A stretch of DNA of 12,476 bases from an uncultured bacterium (GCA_903871715.1 CAIQHW010000211.1:1-12476), one strand, 5' to 3'; positions 1 to 7,950 are shown, counted from the stretch's first letter. The notes: generated from the letters alone by a model not told the origin. Numbers and translations are program-made.

Positions 1-21
1 AGACAAAAATGACTGTGTGCT

Positions 22-37
22 CTTAGTGTCTTAGTGG
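22..37 (+). repeat. Tandem 8-mer in leader of first gene
   Basis: CTTAGTGT (22-29) is followed directly by CTTAGTGG (30-37), inside a G/T-rich stretch that differs from the A-rich leader after it. Sequences of this 'TTAGTG' style are, from memory, common non-coding filler between Bacteroidota genes. No function can be assigned from the sequence. Confidence 0.4.
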
Positions 38-57
38 TTCAATAAAAAACAATAAAA

Positions 58-1392
58 ATGAAAAGAAGAACCTTCATCAAAAACACCGCCGCCGCCGCAG
101 CAGGCGCAATTTTAGCACCATACATTTTGCCCAGTGGCAGATTGTTTGCCGCCACAGGCAGTCGTTTGGCAAACCATGTAGTGTTTGTATTATTTGCCGG
201 CGGCATCCGCAATCAAGAAAGTGTGCAGCAATCTTACGTATCGGCGCAAACGGGCTTTAGCACATCGGGCAATATGATGAGCAATATGCTTACAGGCAAT
301 GTGCCTTCCAGCAATTTGTTGTTCAATTTATGGAATCCCATTCAAGCCAATTCCATTCAAGCGCAAGGCGTTTTGTTTCCCGAAATGCAATATAAAACAG
401 GACCTACGGGGCATTTCAACGGACACACCGCCGCCATGACGGGCAATTACACCACACAAGGCTTGAATCTGAATATCAACCCCGATATGCCCACACTGTT
501 CGAATATTATCGCAAACATACCAACCCAGCCAAAAGTGCGCTCAACTGTTGGTGGATTAGCGAAGGCTTGGGACCATATCCTGCTTTAAATTACAGTCAG
601 CACCCCTTGTATGGGGCGCAATATGGGGCTAATTACCTCAATCCATCATCGGTGTTTCAAACCTATGGCAGCTATTTGCAAAATTATGTAGCCTATCAAC
701 CCGATGATGTAAACCGCATTGCCACCATGAAAGGCTTTTTGAATAATAGCTTTCATCAAGCTGCATCGGCATTGCCGGGCATTCAAAACAGCGCAGCCGA
801 TAAAGAGCAAATCAAAAATTTTATTGCCAGCATCATTACCAAAACACAAAACAACCAAATTCAGTTTCCATTGCCTGCCAGTGCTACCACTGCCGACCTC
901 ACAGGCGATTTAACCAACTTGGCTTATGGTTGGGAAGTGATGAATGCGTTTCAACCCGAGTTGTTGGTGGTTAACACGTTCAACTTAGATATTTGCCACA
1001 GCGATTTTACCAACTATTTGCATTATCTACACAAAGCCGATTACGGCGTAGGTTGGTTGTGGAATAAAATACAAAGCACACCTGGTTTAATGAACGATAC
1101 CATTATGATTTGCATGCCCGAACATGGGCGCAACCTGCAACCCAACGCCATTTACGATGCCAATGGTTTACGAGCATTCGACCATACCAACGACCAAAAC
1201 AGCACCCGAATGTTTGGGCTTATTGTAGGACCAAGTGGTGTGGTAAAACAAAACATAACCTTTGGCAATACCGCCAGTCCAGTGGGCGAAAGTATCGATA
1301 TAGTGCCCACCATTGCTCACATTTTAGGTTTCGATACCTTAATACCCAGCGGCATGTTGCCTGGCAGTGTTCTAAGTCAGGCATTTGTGTAA
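58..1392 (+). CDS. Tat-exported alkaline-phosphatase-superfamily (DUF1501-like) protein
   Basis: The 444-residue protein opens with a twin-arginine signal: RRTFIK at residues 3-8, an Ala-rich hydrophobic stretch, and probable cleavage near LFA-A. Export of a folded, probably metal-loaded protein is inferred. The C-terminal half resembles the alkaline phosphatase/sulfatase fold: a D-x-x-H pair (D311, H314), an E-H-G-R motif (355-358) where family members usually have D-H-G-R, and H376 in FDHT. It ends with the 'DIVPTIAHILGF' segment typical of sulfatase-like and DUF1501 proteins. I do not see a clear nucleophile: the N-terminal FAGGIRNQES region lacks the usual Asp-Gly/Ser or Cys motif. The start is supported by the Tat signal beginning at the first Met. 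The gene has more G+C-rich codons than its neighbours. It is convergent with aroE. The substrate is unknown; the fold is fairly secure, enzymatic activity is not. Confidence 0.7.
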   Translation: MKRRTFIKNTAAAAAGAILAPYILPSGRLFAATGSRLANHVVFVLFAGGIRNQESVQQSYVSAQTGFSTSGNMMSNMLTGNVPSSNLLFNLWNPIQANSIQAQGVLFPEMQYKTGPTGHFNGHTAAMTGNYTTQGLNLNINPDMPTLFEYYRKHTNPAKSALNCWWISEGLGPYPALNYSQHPLYGAQYGANYLNPSSVFQTYGSYLQNYVAYQPDDVNRIATMKGFLNNSFHQAASALPGIQNSAADKEQIKNFIASIITKTQNNQIQFPLPASATTADLTGDLTNLAYGWEVMNAFQPELLVVNTFNLDICHSDFTNYLHYLHKADYGVGWLWNKIQSTPGLMNDTIMICMPEHGRNLQPNAIYDANGLRAFDHTNDQNSTRMFGLIVGPSGVVKQNITFGNTASPVGESIDIVPTIAHILGFDTLIPSGMLPGSVLSQAFV

Positions 1393-1434
1393 GAGCAATA
1401 ATAGAAGATACGCTTTGAGCAATATAGCAACTCA

Positions 1435-2169
1435 TCAACTATTCCAAATTTGCCAAGCCGCTTCTGCTTGTGCAATGAGCATTGGTAGCCCATTTTGAAC
1501 AATTGCATTCTTAGCTTTTGCATTTTTTAGAAACAAAGTTTCGGCAGGATTGTAAATTAAATCGTAACACAAATGTTGTGATGAAATAAAATCGAAATCA
1601 ATCGACACACATTCATTTTCATAAGGAAACATGCCCACAGGCGTGCAATTAATAATAACTTTAAAATCCTTTTTGATAAAGGCATTTAAGTCCGAATAAT
1701 GCAATTGATTGATGGTTGGATTTCGGCTTACAATCAAATATTGAATGCCGATTTTTTGCAACACAAACTCAACAGCTTTAGTTGCGCCGCCATTTCCCAA
1801 TATCAACGCTTTAGCGTGATGTGGCTTTACCAGCGGCAAAAATGTTTTTTCAAAACCAACAACATCAGTGTTAAAACCAATGGTTCGGTCGCTTAAAATT
1901 TTGATGCAATTTACCGCATTTATTTTTTTAGCAGTGGCATCCAATTCATCCAAATAAGCTATTACTGTTTGTTTATAAGGTGCAGTAACATTTAAACCTC
2001 TCAAATTTTTCTGTTCCAAAATAAGTTTTGGGAATGAAGAAATGTGTTCTATTTCAAAGTTTTTATACACACAACTTCGCATTTTATCCTTTTTGAACTT
2101 TTCTTCAAAATATTTTTTTGAAAAAGAATGTGAAAGTGGAAAACCAATAAGTCCGTATTGTTTTTGCAT
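1435..2169 (-). CDS. aroE: Shikimate dehydrogenase
   Basis: AroE reduces 3-dehydroshikimate to shikimate with NADPH in the cytoplasmic chorismate pathway. All main family landmarks are visible in the 244 residues: the shikimate-binding S-H-S (13-15) in PLSHSFSKKYF, N-V-T-A-P-Y-K (60-66) with catalytic Lys66, NAVN (84-87), GFNTD with catalytic Asp102, the nucleotide-binding loop GNGGAT (125-130), INCTPVGM (173-180), YDLIYNP (202-208), and a C-terminal NGLPMLIAQAEAAW with Gln234. The length is at the short end of the usual 245-275, as is common in Bacteroidota. The chosen ATG gives the N-terminus expected for the family. It stands alone, divergent from the M16 protease gene with a 107-bp shared upstream region, and convergent with the Tat-exported protein gene. 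Confidence 0.95.
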   Translation of the reverse strand: MQKQYGLIGFPLSHSFSKKYFEEKFKKDKMRSCVYKNFEIEHISSFPKLILEQKNLRGLNVTAPYKQTVIAYLDELDATAKKINAVNCIKILSDRTIGFNTDVVGFEKTFLPLVKPHHAKALILGNGGATKAVEFVLQKIGIQYLIVSRNPTINQLHYSDLNAFIKKDFKVIINCTPVGMFPYENECVSIDFDFISSQHLCYDLIYNPAETLFLKNAKAKNAIVQNGLPMLIAQAEAAWQIWNS

Positions 2170-2276
2170 CGAAAATAATTAACAAAAATACTGTTGTCAA
2201 AAGTAATTATTGCTATCATAATAGGCGGTGTTTTATTTTCTTTGTAGTTCATCAAAAAAATAAAAACCAATTCAAC
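2170..2276. promoter_or_regulatory. Divergent intergenic region (aroE / M16 protease)
   Basis: This 107-bp AT-rich gap must hold the promoters of both divergent genes. On the plus strand TTTCTTTG at 2237-2244 resembles the Bacteroidota -7 element TAnnTTTG and lies 32 bp before the protease ATG. The nearest upstream TTG (2210-2212) is 24 bp away, somewhat longer than the usual 19-21. I could not pick a convincing minus-strand promoter for aroE. Confidence 0.3.
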
Positions 2277-5200
2277 ATGAAACAGCTAATCTTCGGAACA
2301 TTGATACTGCTTGGGTTTGCAGCTACAGCTCAAAGACCATCTCAACTTGTAAAAAATTATGGTGCGCAGCCAATGAGCCCACAAATGCAAAGCAAAATTC
2401 AGAAAAGTCCTGAAAGACTAAGTGTGGGCAGCGATGTGAAAACAGGCAATGTTGAAATGCAAACTTTTTCTGGCGATCCTTTACATACCCGTAAATACAC
2501 GTTGCCAAATGGTTTGCAAATCTGGATTACAGTAAATAAAAACGAGCCACGTTGTCAAACCATGATTGCGGTAAAAACGGGCAGCAAAAACGACCCAGCT
2601 GACCACACAGGTTTGGCGCATTATCTTGAACACATGATGTTTAAAGGCACCGACCAATATGGTTCGAAAGATTTTTCAAAAGAAAAACCGTTGTTGGATG
2701 AAATTGAAAATCTGTATGAACAATATGGTGCTGAAAAAAATGATGACAAACGAAAAGCTATTTATCATGTGATTGATAGTGTGAGTGGATTAGCAGCAAA
2801 ATGGGCAATTGCCAACGAATATGATAAAATGGTGAGCAACCTGGGAGCCAAGGGCACCAACGCTTTCACGTCAACCGATATGACAGTTTATGTGAATGAT
2901 ATTCCGGTAAACCAAATGGAAAAATGGGTGAACATTGAAGCCGAAAGATTTCGCAATCCGCAATTGCGTTTGTTTCACACAGAGTTGGAAGCAGTGTACG
3001 AAGAAAAAAATCGTACATTAGATAATGATGGCAGAAAAGTGGAAGAAGCTTTGATGGCAAGCCTTTTCAAGCATCATAGCTATGGAACACAAACTACGAT
3101 TGGAACAATTGAACATTTGAAATCGCCATCAATTACAGCTATCAAAAAATATTACAACGAGCATTATGTGCCTAACAATATGGCAATCATTATCAGTGGC
3201 GATGTTGACCCTGATAAAACAGTAGAATTGATTAAACAACATTTTGGTTACATGGCTTCAAAACCAGTTGCGCCATACACATTTGAACCTGAAACAAAAC
3301 GCTCAAGCCCCGATGAATTAACAGTTTACGGACCAGATGCCGAAGAAGTAGTGATTGGTTTTAGAATGAAAGGCAGTAACAGCAACGATTATTTAATGCA
3401 AACCATGGTAGATAATTTATTGACTAATGGTGCATCGGGATTGATTGATTTGGATTTGGTGAAACAACAAAAAGTGTTGGGTGCAAATACTGGTGTTGAT
3501 AATAATTCCGATTACGATGTATTTCAATTATCAGCAAAAGCCATGCAGGGGCAGAGTTTGGAGGATTGCAAAAAACTTTTGTTGGATGAAATCGAAAAAT
3601 TAAAATCAGGAAATTTTGATGAAAGCATGATTGCGGCTGGCGTTACGAATATGAAAGTGCAAGAAATGCGTTCGATGGAAAGCAATGGTGGCAGGGCTTA
3701 CGGCATCATGAATACATTTGTACACAACATGGATTACAATGCTTATATGCACCGATTTGATGTGATGAGCAAATTCACCAAACAAAATGTGATGGACTTT
3801 GTGAAACAAAATTTCACCAATGATTACACCGTTGTTTACAAAAAAACCGGTGAAGATAAAACTACAAAGAAGGTGGTAAAACCAGCAATCACGCCAGTTT
3901 CGGTAAATCGTGAAGACCAATCAGATTTTTTGAAACGTATCATCAACACGAAAGTAGAAGATATTCAGCCAGTGTTTGTTGATTACAACAAAGCCATCAT
4001 TTTCGATAAAACAAAAACTGGTTTACCAATTTGGTATGTGCCGAATCATGAAAACACTTTGTTCAGTTTGTTTTATGCTTTTGACATGGGAAGCTTGACA
4101 GATAAGACTTTGAGCTTGATGAGCAATTACTTTGACTATTTAGGGACTGAAAAAATGAGTTCGGAAGACATCAGCAAAGAGATGTATAAAATCGGTTGCA
4201 AGTTTGATGTGAATGTGGGCAGAGACAATATGTTTGTGAGTATTAATGGTCCGCAAGAAAAAATGCAACAAGCCATTGGTTTGTTTGAAAATGTGTTGAA
4301 CAATTGCAAACCTAATGCTGATGCGCTTTCTAAGCTGGTTGATAATATCATAAAAGAACGTGGCGATGCGAAGAAAAACAAAAATGTGATTCGCCAACGA
4401 TTGATGGATTATGCCAATTATGGTGCAACAAATCCTTCTACTTTTATTTTGAAAAATGAAGAATTGAAAGCATTAAAAGCTGATGATTTGGTAGCGAAAA
4501 TTCACAACCTGAAAAATTTCAAACATCGTATTTATTATTATGGGCCAGCTGATATAGCTGATGTTACAGGTATCATCAATCAATTACATCAAACCGCAGC
4601 ACAACCGCAAGAAGTGCCTGCTGTAACTGATTTTGCAAGAAAAGAAATGAAAGAAAATGAAGTTTATTTTGTTGATTATCCGATGGTACAAGCTGAAATT
4701 ATGTGGACACATAAAGGCGAAAATTGGAACGCAGCGCAATATCCTGATGTGCGATTATTCAACGAATATTTTGGTGGCTCGATGAGTGGAATTGTGTTTC
4801 AAACTATCCGCGAATCTAAAGCGCTTGCTTATTCTACCAACGCACGATATAATGCGCCCAGCAAAAAGGAAGACCCGTTTTATATGACTGCTTATGTAGG
4901 AACACAGGCTGATAAATTTAATGAAGCTACCAAGGGAATGAATGAATTATTGACCGATTTACCATCGTCAGATAAGAATTTGCAATTAGCAAAAGATGCC
5001 ATTAAAAATCAAATTCAAAGCGAAAGAATTACACGAACTGCTTTGTTATTCAATTTGCAAAACAACATGAAATTGGGTTTGAATTATGACATCAGAAAAG
5101 ATGCTTACGAAAAATTATCTTCCATGACAACTACTGACGTTTCAAAATTTTTCGATAGCAACATCAAAGGAAAAGCATATAGTTACTGCGTTTTAGCTTC

Positions 5201-5282
5201 TTCAAAAAAAGTAAACAAAACTGATTTAGAGAAAATTGGTAAAGTAACCGAGTTGAAATTGGATGATATTTTTGGGTATTAA
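2277..5282 (+). CDS. Secreted two-domain M16 (pitrilysin/insulinase-type) zinc peptidase
   Basis: This 1001-residue protein starts with a Sec signal peptide ending in ATAQ and probably works in the periplasm or at the outer membrane as a zinc metallopeptidase degrading peptides. The inverted zinc motif H-Y-L-E-H is at residues 115-119, with Glu118 as the expected catalytic base. The third ligand is predicted as Glu243 in LEAVYEEKN, with Glu236 as the second conserved acid, matching the E-x6-E spacing of insulysin. The C-terminal half is a second M16 domain without HxxEH, but it keeps the Arg/Tyr pair that helps bind substrate (R845 and Y852 in IRESKALAYS). H119 to E243 is about 45 residues longer than in insulysin, reflecting a helical insertion around residues 128-190 that I recall as common in Bacteroidota homologues. 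It is monocistronic, with an intrinsic terminator immediately downstream. The natural substrate is unknown. Confidence 0.93.
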   Translation: MKQLIFGTLILLGFAATAQRPSQLVKNYGAQPMSPQMQSKIQKSPERLSVGSDVKTGNVEMQTFSGDPLHTRKYTLPNGLQIWITVNKNEPRCQTMIAVKTGSKNDPADHTGLAHYLEHMMFKGTDQYGSKDFSKEKPLLDEIENLYEQYGAEKNDDKRKAIYHVIDSVSGLAAKWAIANEYDKMVSNLGAKGTNAFTSTDMTVYVNDIPVNQMEKWVNIEAERFRNPQLRLFHTELEAVYEEKNRTLDNDGRKVEEALMASLFKHHSYGTQTTIGTIEHLKSPSITAIKKYYNEHYVPNNMAIIISGDVDPDKTVELIKQHFGYMASKPVAPYTFEPETKRSSPDELTVYGPDAEEVVIGFRMKGSNSNDYLMQTMVDNLLTNGASGLIDLDLVKQQKVLGANTGVDNNSDYDVFQLSAKAMQGQSLEDCKKLLLDEIEKLKSGNFDESMIAAGVTNMKVQEMRSMESNGGRAYGIMNTFVHNMDYNAYMHRFDVMSKFTKQNVMDFVKQNFTNDYTVVYKKTGEDKTTKKVVKPAITPVSVNREDQSDFLKRIINTKVEDIQPVFVDYNKAIIFDKTKTGLPIWYVPNHENTLFSLFYAFDMGSLTDKTLSLMSNYFDYLGTEKMSSEDISKEMYKIGCKFDVNVGRDNMFVSINGPQEKMQQAIGLFENVLNNCKPNADALSKLVDNIIKERGDAKKNKNVIRQRLMDYANYGATNPSTFILKNEELKALKADDLVAKIHNLKNFKHRIYYYGPADIADVTGIINQLHQTAAQPQEVPAVTDFARKEMKENEVYFVDYPMVQAEIMWTHKGENWNAAQYPDVRLFNEYFGGSMSGIVFQTIRESKALAYSTNARYNAPSKKEDPFYMTAYVGTQADKFNEATKGMNELLTDLPSSDKNLQLAKDAIKNQIQSERITRTALLFNLQNNMKLGLNYDIRKDAYEKLSSMTTTDVSKFFDSNIKGKAYSYCVLASSKKVNKTDLEKIGKVTELKLDDIFGY

Positions 5283-5302
5283 TTTTTGAAAAACAATATT
5301 GG

Positions 5303-5341
5303 AAAGCCTCGAAATTCGATTAAGAATTTTGAGGCTTTTTT
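5303..5341 (+). terminator. Rho-independent terminator after M16 peptidase gene
   Basis: A 15-bp stem (5303-5317 with 5324-5338, one G-T wobble) encloses a 6-nt loop (gattaa). It is followed by a T run starting inside the 3' arm. It lies 20 bp after the protease stop codon and separates that gene from the stress block. Confidence 0.9.
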
Positions 5342-5355
5342 ATTTAAAGGGGGGA

Positions 5356-5421
5356 GATTTCTTTTGAAATCATTTAGATAACTAATAGGTAGATGCATAT
5401 TAAAAAGCAATTTTCTTTGCT
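5356..5421 (+). repeat. Two short inverted repeats in the gap before the stress block
   Basis: GATTTC-tttt-GAAATC (5356-5371) is a perfect 6-bp hairpin just after a run of G. AGCAA-ttttct-TTGCT (5406-5421) is a second, 5-bp one. Neither is followed by a T tract. No gene is seen in 5342-5529, so this stretch appears purely regulatory. Hairpins this short can arise by chance in AT-rich DNA. Confidence 0.35.
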
Positions 5422-5436
5422 AAATGTGTGAATCAT

Positions 5437-5457
5437 ACAACTTTTAATAAAAGTTGT
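5437..5457. promoter_or_regulatory. Perfect 9-3-9 palindrome, candidate operator
   Basis: ACAACTTTT-aat-AAAAGTTGT is a perfect inverted repeat. It ends 26 bp before the CATCTTTG promoter element and 72 bp before the lipoprotein ATG. It lacks a T tract, so a terminator is unlikely. A 21-bp two-fold symmetric site centred roughly 50 bp upstream of the presumed transcription start fits binding of a dimeric regulator, probably an activator. The regulator is unknown. Confidence 0.5.
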
Positions 5458-5483
5458 GTAACGCCGAAGCCTTGTGCAACCCT

Positions 5484-5491
5484 CATCTTTG
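5484..5491 (+). promoter_or_regulatory. Probable -7 promoter element (CATCTTTG, followed by CACC)
   Basis: CATCTTTG matches the Bacteroidota housekeeping -7 consensus TAnnTTTG at all but one base, and the TTTGCACC context is typical of promoters in this group. Transcription would start a few bases downstream, giving a leader of about 30 nt before the ATG at 5530. No TTG lies at the normal 19-21 bp spacing: the candidates at 5454 and 5472 are too far and too near. The promoter may therefore depend on an activator bound at the upstream palindrome. Confidence 0.45.
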
Positions 5492-5529
5492 CACCGTAAT
5501 AATTCTATTACACACAAAATCTAATCAAC

Positions 5530-5976
5530 ATGAAAAAAACAATTTTAGCCATTGCGCTATGCTTTGGAATGACAAGTGCCGCAATAATTTCTATTAGTTG
5601 CAACACCCCCAGCGAAAAGGTAGAAGATGCACAAAATAATGTTCGCCAAGCGAATAAAGATTTGGACAAAGCCAACCAAGATTATTTAATCGACATGGAA
5701 AGTTATAGAAAAGCTACAGCCGAAAAAATTGATGCCAATAACAAAAGCATCGCTGATTTTAACGCTCGAATTGCCCACGAAAAAGTAGAAGCAAAAGCTA
5801 ACTACAAAAAGAAAATTGATGCTTTGCAACAAAAAAATAGCGACATGAAAAAGAAATTGGATGATTACAAAGCTGATGGAAAAGACCAGTGGGAAAAATT
5901 TAAAGCCGAGTTTAATCACGACATGGATAAATTAGGCGATGACTTCAAAAGCCTTACTGTGGGCAATGGTAAGTAA
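5530..5976 (+). CDS. Coiled-coil lipoprotein, possible Sll1863-family stress protein
   Basis: The 148-residue product has a signal peptide with a candidate lipobox ending at Cys24 (SISC), followed by a long Lys/Asp/Glu/Ala-rich helix (about 30-140) with no proline and a strong coiled-coil look. This suggests a lipid-anchored periplasmic rod. It resembles small Bacteroidota proteins annotated as Sll1863-family stress response proteins; I recall this from family style and cannot verify it. The lipobox is imperfect (Ser at -3), although Bacteroidota tolerate this. It is the first gene after the candidate promoter at 5484 and is followed after 79 bp by two outer-membrane barrel genes, so a role at the envelope is likely. 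No catalytic residues are evident. Confidence 0.7.
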   Translation: MKKTILAIALCFGMTSAAIISISCNTPSEKVEDAQNNVRQANKDLDKANQDYLIDMESYRKATAEKIDANNKSIADFNARIAHEKVEAKANYKKKIDALQQKNSDMKKKLDDYKADGKDQWEKFKAEFNHDMDKLGDDFKSLTVGNGK

Positions 5977-6055
5977 GTTAAGTCCTATTTTTATAAAACT
6001 ATTTATTGGTTTAAAAAACTCAATTCAATTTCAAAAATATTTTAACAATAGTATT

Positions 6056-6736
6056 ATGAAAAAAATACTTTCAACAATAATGATGGCAATTTTTACAACC
6101 ACCTTTATTCAAGCACAAAGTGTTGTAGCACCCACACCAACAGTGGTGCAAGAAAACAGAACAGATTTTAGAGACAGATTTTTATTTGGCATAAAAGGAG
6201 GCATCAACTACTCGAATGTGTATGATGCACAAGGTGATAACTTTAAAACCAATGCAAAATTTGGTTTAGCAGCAGGTGGATTTTTGGCAATTCCGATTGG
6301 AAAATGGATAGGCTTACAACCCGAAATTTTATTTTCTCAAAAAGGGTTTCAAGCCACAGGCAACATTTTGGGAGCTTCGTATAATTTTACGCGAACTACA
6401 AATTATATTGATATTCCAGTTCTGTTTTCATTTAAACCTACCGATTTTATTTCGATAAATGCTGGTCCGCAATTTTCGTATTTGTTGAAACAAAACGATG
6501 TGTTTGCTAACGCCACTACATCTATTGCGCAAGAACAACAGTTTGGAAATGATAATTTGCGCAAGAATATATTGTGTTTCACAGGCGGCATTGATTTTAC
6601 GATGCAACATTTGATAGTAAGCACTCGAGTAGGTTGGGATTTGCAAAACAACAATGGCGATGGCACTTCTACTACACCTCGATACAAAAATGTGTGGTTT
6701 CAAGCTACAGTAGGCTATCGTTTTTACAATCAATAA
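6056..6736 (+). CDS. PorT-like outer-membrane beta-barrel protein (copy 1)
   Basis: The 226-residue protein has a clean Sec signal peptide ending FIQAQ, then alternating aromatic/hydrophobic strands (FLFGIKGGINYSNV, GGFLAIPIG, IDIPVLFSFKP) and a C-terminal VGYRFYNQ, the usual end of outer-membrane barrels. It fits the small 8-strand PorT/OMP_b-brl_2 class of Bacteroidota. The reading frame is open upstream to an ATG at 5939, but that start would overlap the lipoprotein gene and bury the signal peptide, so the ATG at 6056 is chosen. It is paralogous to the next gene, sharing PEILFSQKGFQ and YKNVW near the C-terminus. The function is unknown; adhesion or envelope stabilisation is possible but not shown. 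Confidence 0.85.
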   Translation: MKKILSTIMMAIFTTTFIQAQSVVAPTPTVVQENRTDFRDRFLFGIKGGINYSNVYDAQGDNFKTNAKFGLAAGGFLAIPIGKWIGLQPEILFSQKGFQATGNILGASYNFTRTTNYIDIPVLFSFKPTDFISINAGPQFSYLLKQNDVFANATTSIAQEQQFGNDNLRKNILCFTGGIDFTMQHLIVSTRVGWDLQNNNGDGTSTTPRYKNVWFQATVGYRFYNQ

Positions 6737-6757
6737 TCTTTCTTAAAAACAGTTGCC

Positions 6758-7459
6758 GTGAAAAAAATAATTCTTCATCTCTTCATCATTGCTGCATTTG
6801 CAACAAAAAGTTTTTCACAGGAAAATTATTTGGGAATGCCTCAAGAAAATAAAACCGACGTAAGAGATAGATGGATGCTGGGTTTTAAATTGGGTGAAAA
6901 CGCATCCAACATCTTCGATACAAAGGGCGATGATTTTAGTAGTAGCGCAAAATTTGGCAGAGTGGGTGGACTATTTTTAGCCATGCCTATAGATGAAAAC
7001 ATTGGCATAGAACCTGAAATTTTATTTTCTCAAAAAGGATTTCAAACAGTTGGAAACATGGCTGACAATTCATTTCAATTGCGTAGAACTACTGATTTTA
7101 TTGATGTTCCGCTATTGTTTCAATTTAAATTGAGTCAGTTTTTTACACTTTGCACAGGTCCTGAATATTCATTTTTATTGAAACAAAAAGACAAATTCAC
7201 TAACAGCAATTTAAGCGTAGAACAATTAAATGCGTTTGAAAATAATTCGCTCAACAAAAATTATTTGGGTTACGTTTTTGGATTCGACCTCAATTTTCAA
7301 CACTTCATTTTTGGTGTACGAAGTGGTTGGGATGCCACTAACAACAGTTCATCAAACCATAATTCATCGCCACAATATAAAAACGTATGGCTACAAGCCA
7401 GCTTGGGATATAGGTTTTATAACAATCAACCTCAAACTATTTTTAACCAACTAAACTAA
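6758..7459 (+). CDS. PorT-like outer-membrane beta-barrel protein (copy 2, GTG start)
   Basis: The 233-residue paralogue of the preceding gene lies 21 bp downstream. The signal peptide runs from a GTG start to FSQ, and the barrel shows the same landmarks: QENKTDVRDR, PEILFSQKGFQ, RTTDFIDVPLLF, GPEYSFLLKQ and YKNVWLQASLGYRFYN. It carries a 12-residue extension after the usual C-terminal aromatic (NQPQTIFNQLN), which is unusual because outer-membrane barrels normally end at that residue for assembly. GTG at 6758 is the only start giving a complete signal peptide. The pair arose by tandem duplication. A 30-nt block is almost identical between the copies even at synonymous sites. Confidence 0.85.
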   Translation: MKKIILHLFIIAAFATKSFSQENYLGMPQENKTDVRDRWMLGFKLGENASNIFDTKGDDFSSSAKFGRVGGLFLAMPIDENIGIEPEILFSQKGFQTVGNMADNSFQLRRTTDFIDVPLLFQFKLSQFFTLCTGPEYSFLLKQKDKFTNSNLSVEQLNAFENNSLNKNYLGYVFGFDLNFQHFIFGVRSGWDATNNSSSNHNSSPQYKNVWLQASLGYRFYNNQPQTIFNQLN

Positions 7460-7476
7460 AACAACAAACAATAATT

Positions 7477-7950
7477 ATGACACCAAAAATTGGCATACAC
7501 GAAAAAGATTTAACCAAAAGCGTTCAAATTCTTTCCACCATTTTATCAGATGAAATGACGCTGTATATCAAGACAAGAAAATTTCATTGGAACGTTTGTG
7601 GCGAAAGTTTTATGGAGTTGCATAAACTTTTTCAAACACAGTACACTGAACTGGAAGAAACCGTAGATGCAGTAGCAGAGCGGATTAGCAAGCTGGGTGG
7701 AAAAACAATTGGCACCATGAAAGAATATGCACAACTTACCCGATTGAAAGAATCGCCTGATAAATATCCTTCGCAAAAAGAAATGTTGAAAGAATTATTA
7801 AGCGACCATGAAGCTGTTGTTTTGTTGTTGAGAAAAGACATTGATGACTTCAGCGAAAAAAATAAAGATGCTGGTACTACTGATTTTATGACAGGTCTTT
7901 TGCAAGAACATGAATCAACTGCTTGGATTTTGAGAAGATATTTAAGCTAA
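7477..7950 (+). CDS. dps: Dps-family ferritin-like DNA/iron protection protein
   Basis: Dps forms cytoplasmic dodecamers that oxidise Fe(II) with peroxide, store iron and often coat DNA under starvation and oxidative stress. The 157 residues give a four-helix ferritin-like fold of normal length. Ferroxidase ligands seen by alignment with E. coli Dps are His37 (HWNV), His49, Asp64 and Glu68 (VDAVAERI). The position equivalent to E. coli Asp67, usually Asp or Glu, is Gln53 here. The N-terminus is short, with few extra Lys residues, so direct DNA binding is uncertain. It lies 17 bp after the barrel gene and 28 bp before the YceI gene, so co-transcription is likely. Confidence 0.95.
   Translation: MTPKIGIHEKDLTKSVQILSTILSDEMTLYIKTRKFHWNVCGESFMELHKLFQTQYTELEETVDAVAERISKLGGKTIGTMKEYAQLTRLKESPDKYPSQKEMLKELLSDHEAVVLLLRKDIDDFSEKNKDAGTTDFMTGLLQEHESTAWILRRYLS

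Noticed and set aside
1393..1434. Terminator between the convergent first gene and aroE
   Set aside because: Only an 8-bp direct repeat (gagcaata) is visible; no stable hairpin with a T tract.
5939..6055. N-terminal extension of the first barrel protein from an upstream ATG
   Set aside because: It overlaps the lipoprotein gene and would put 39 residues before an obvious signal peptide that begins at the ATG at 6056.
7546..7841. Minus-strand frames across dps and similar antisense frames elsewhere
   Set aside because: They lie opposite well-recognised genes, have low-complexity or implausible composition, and no family features.
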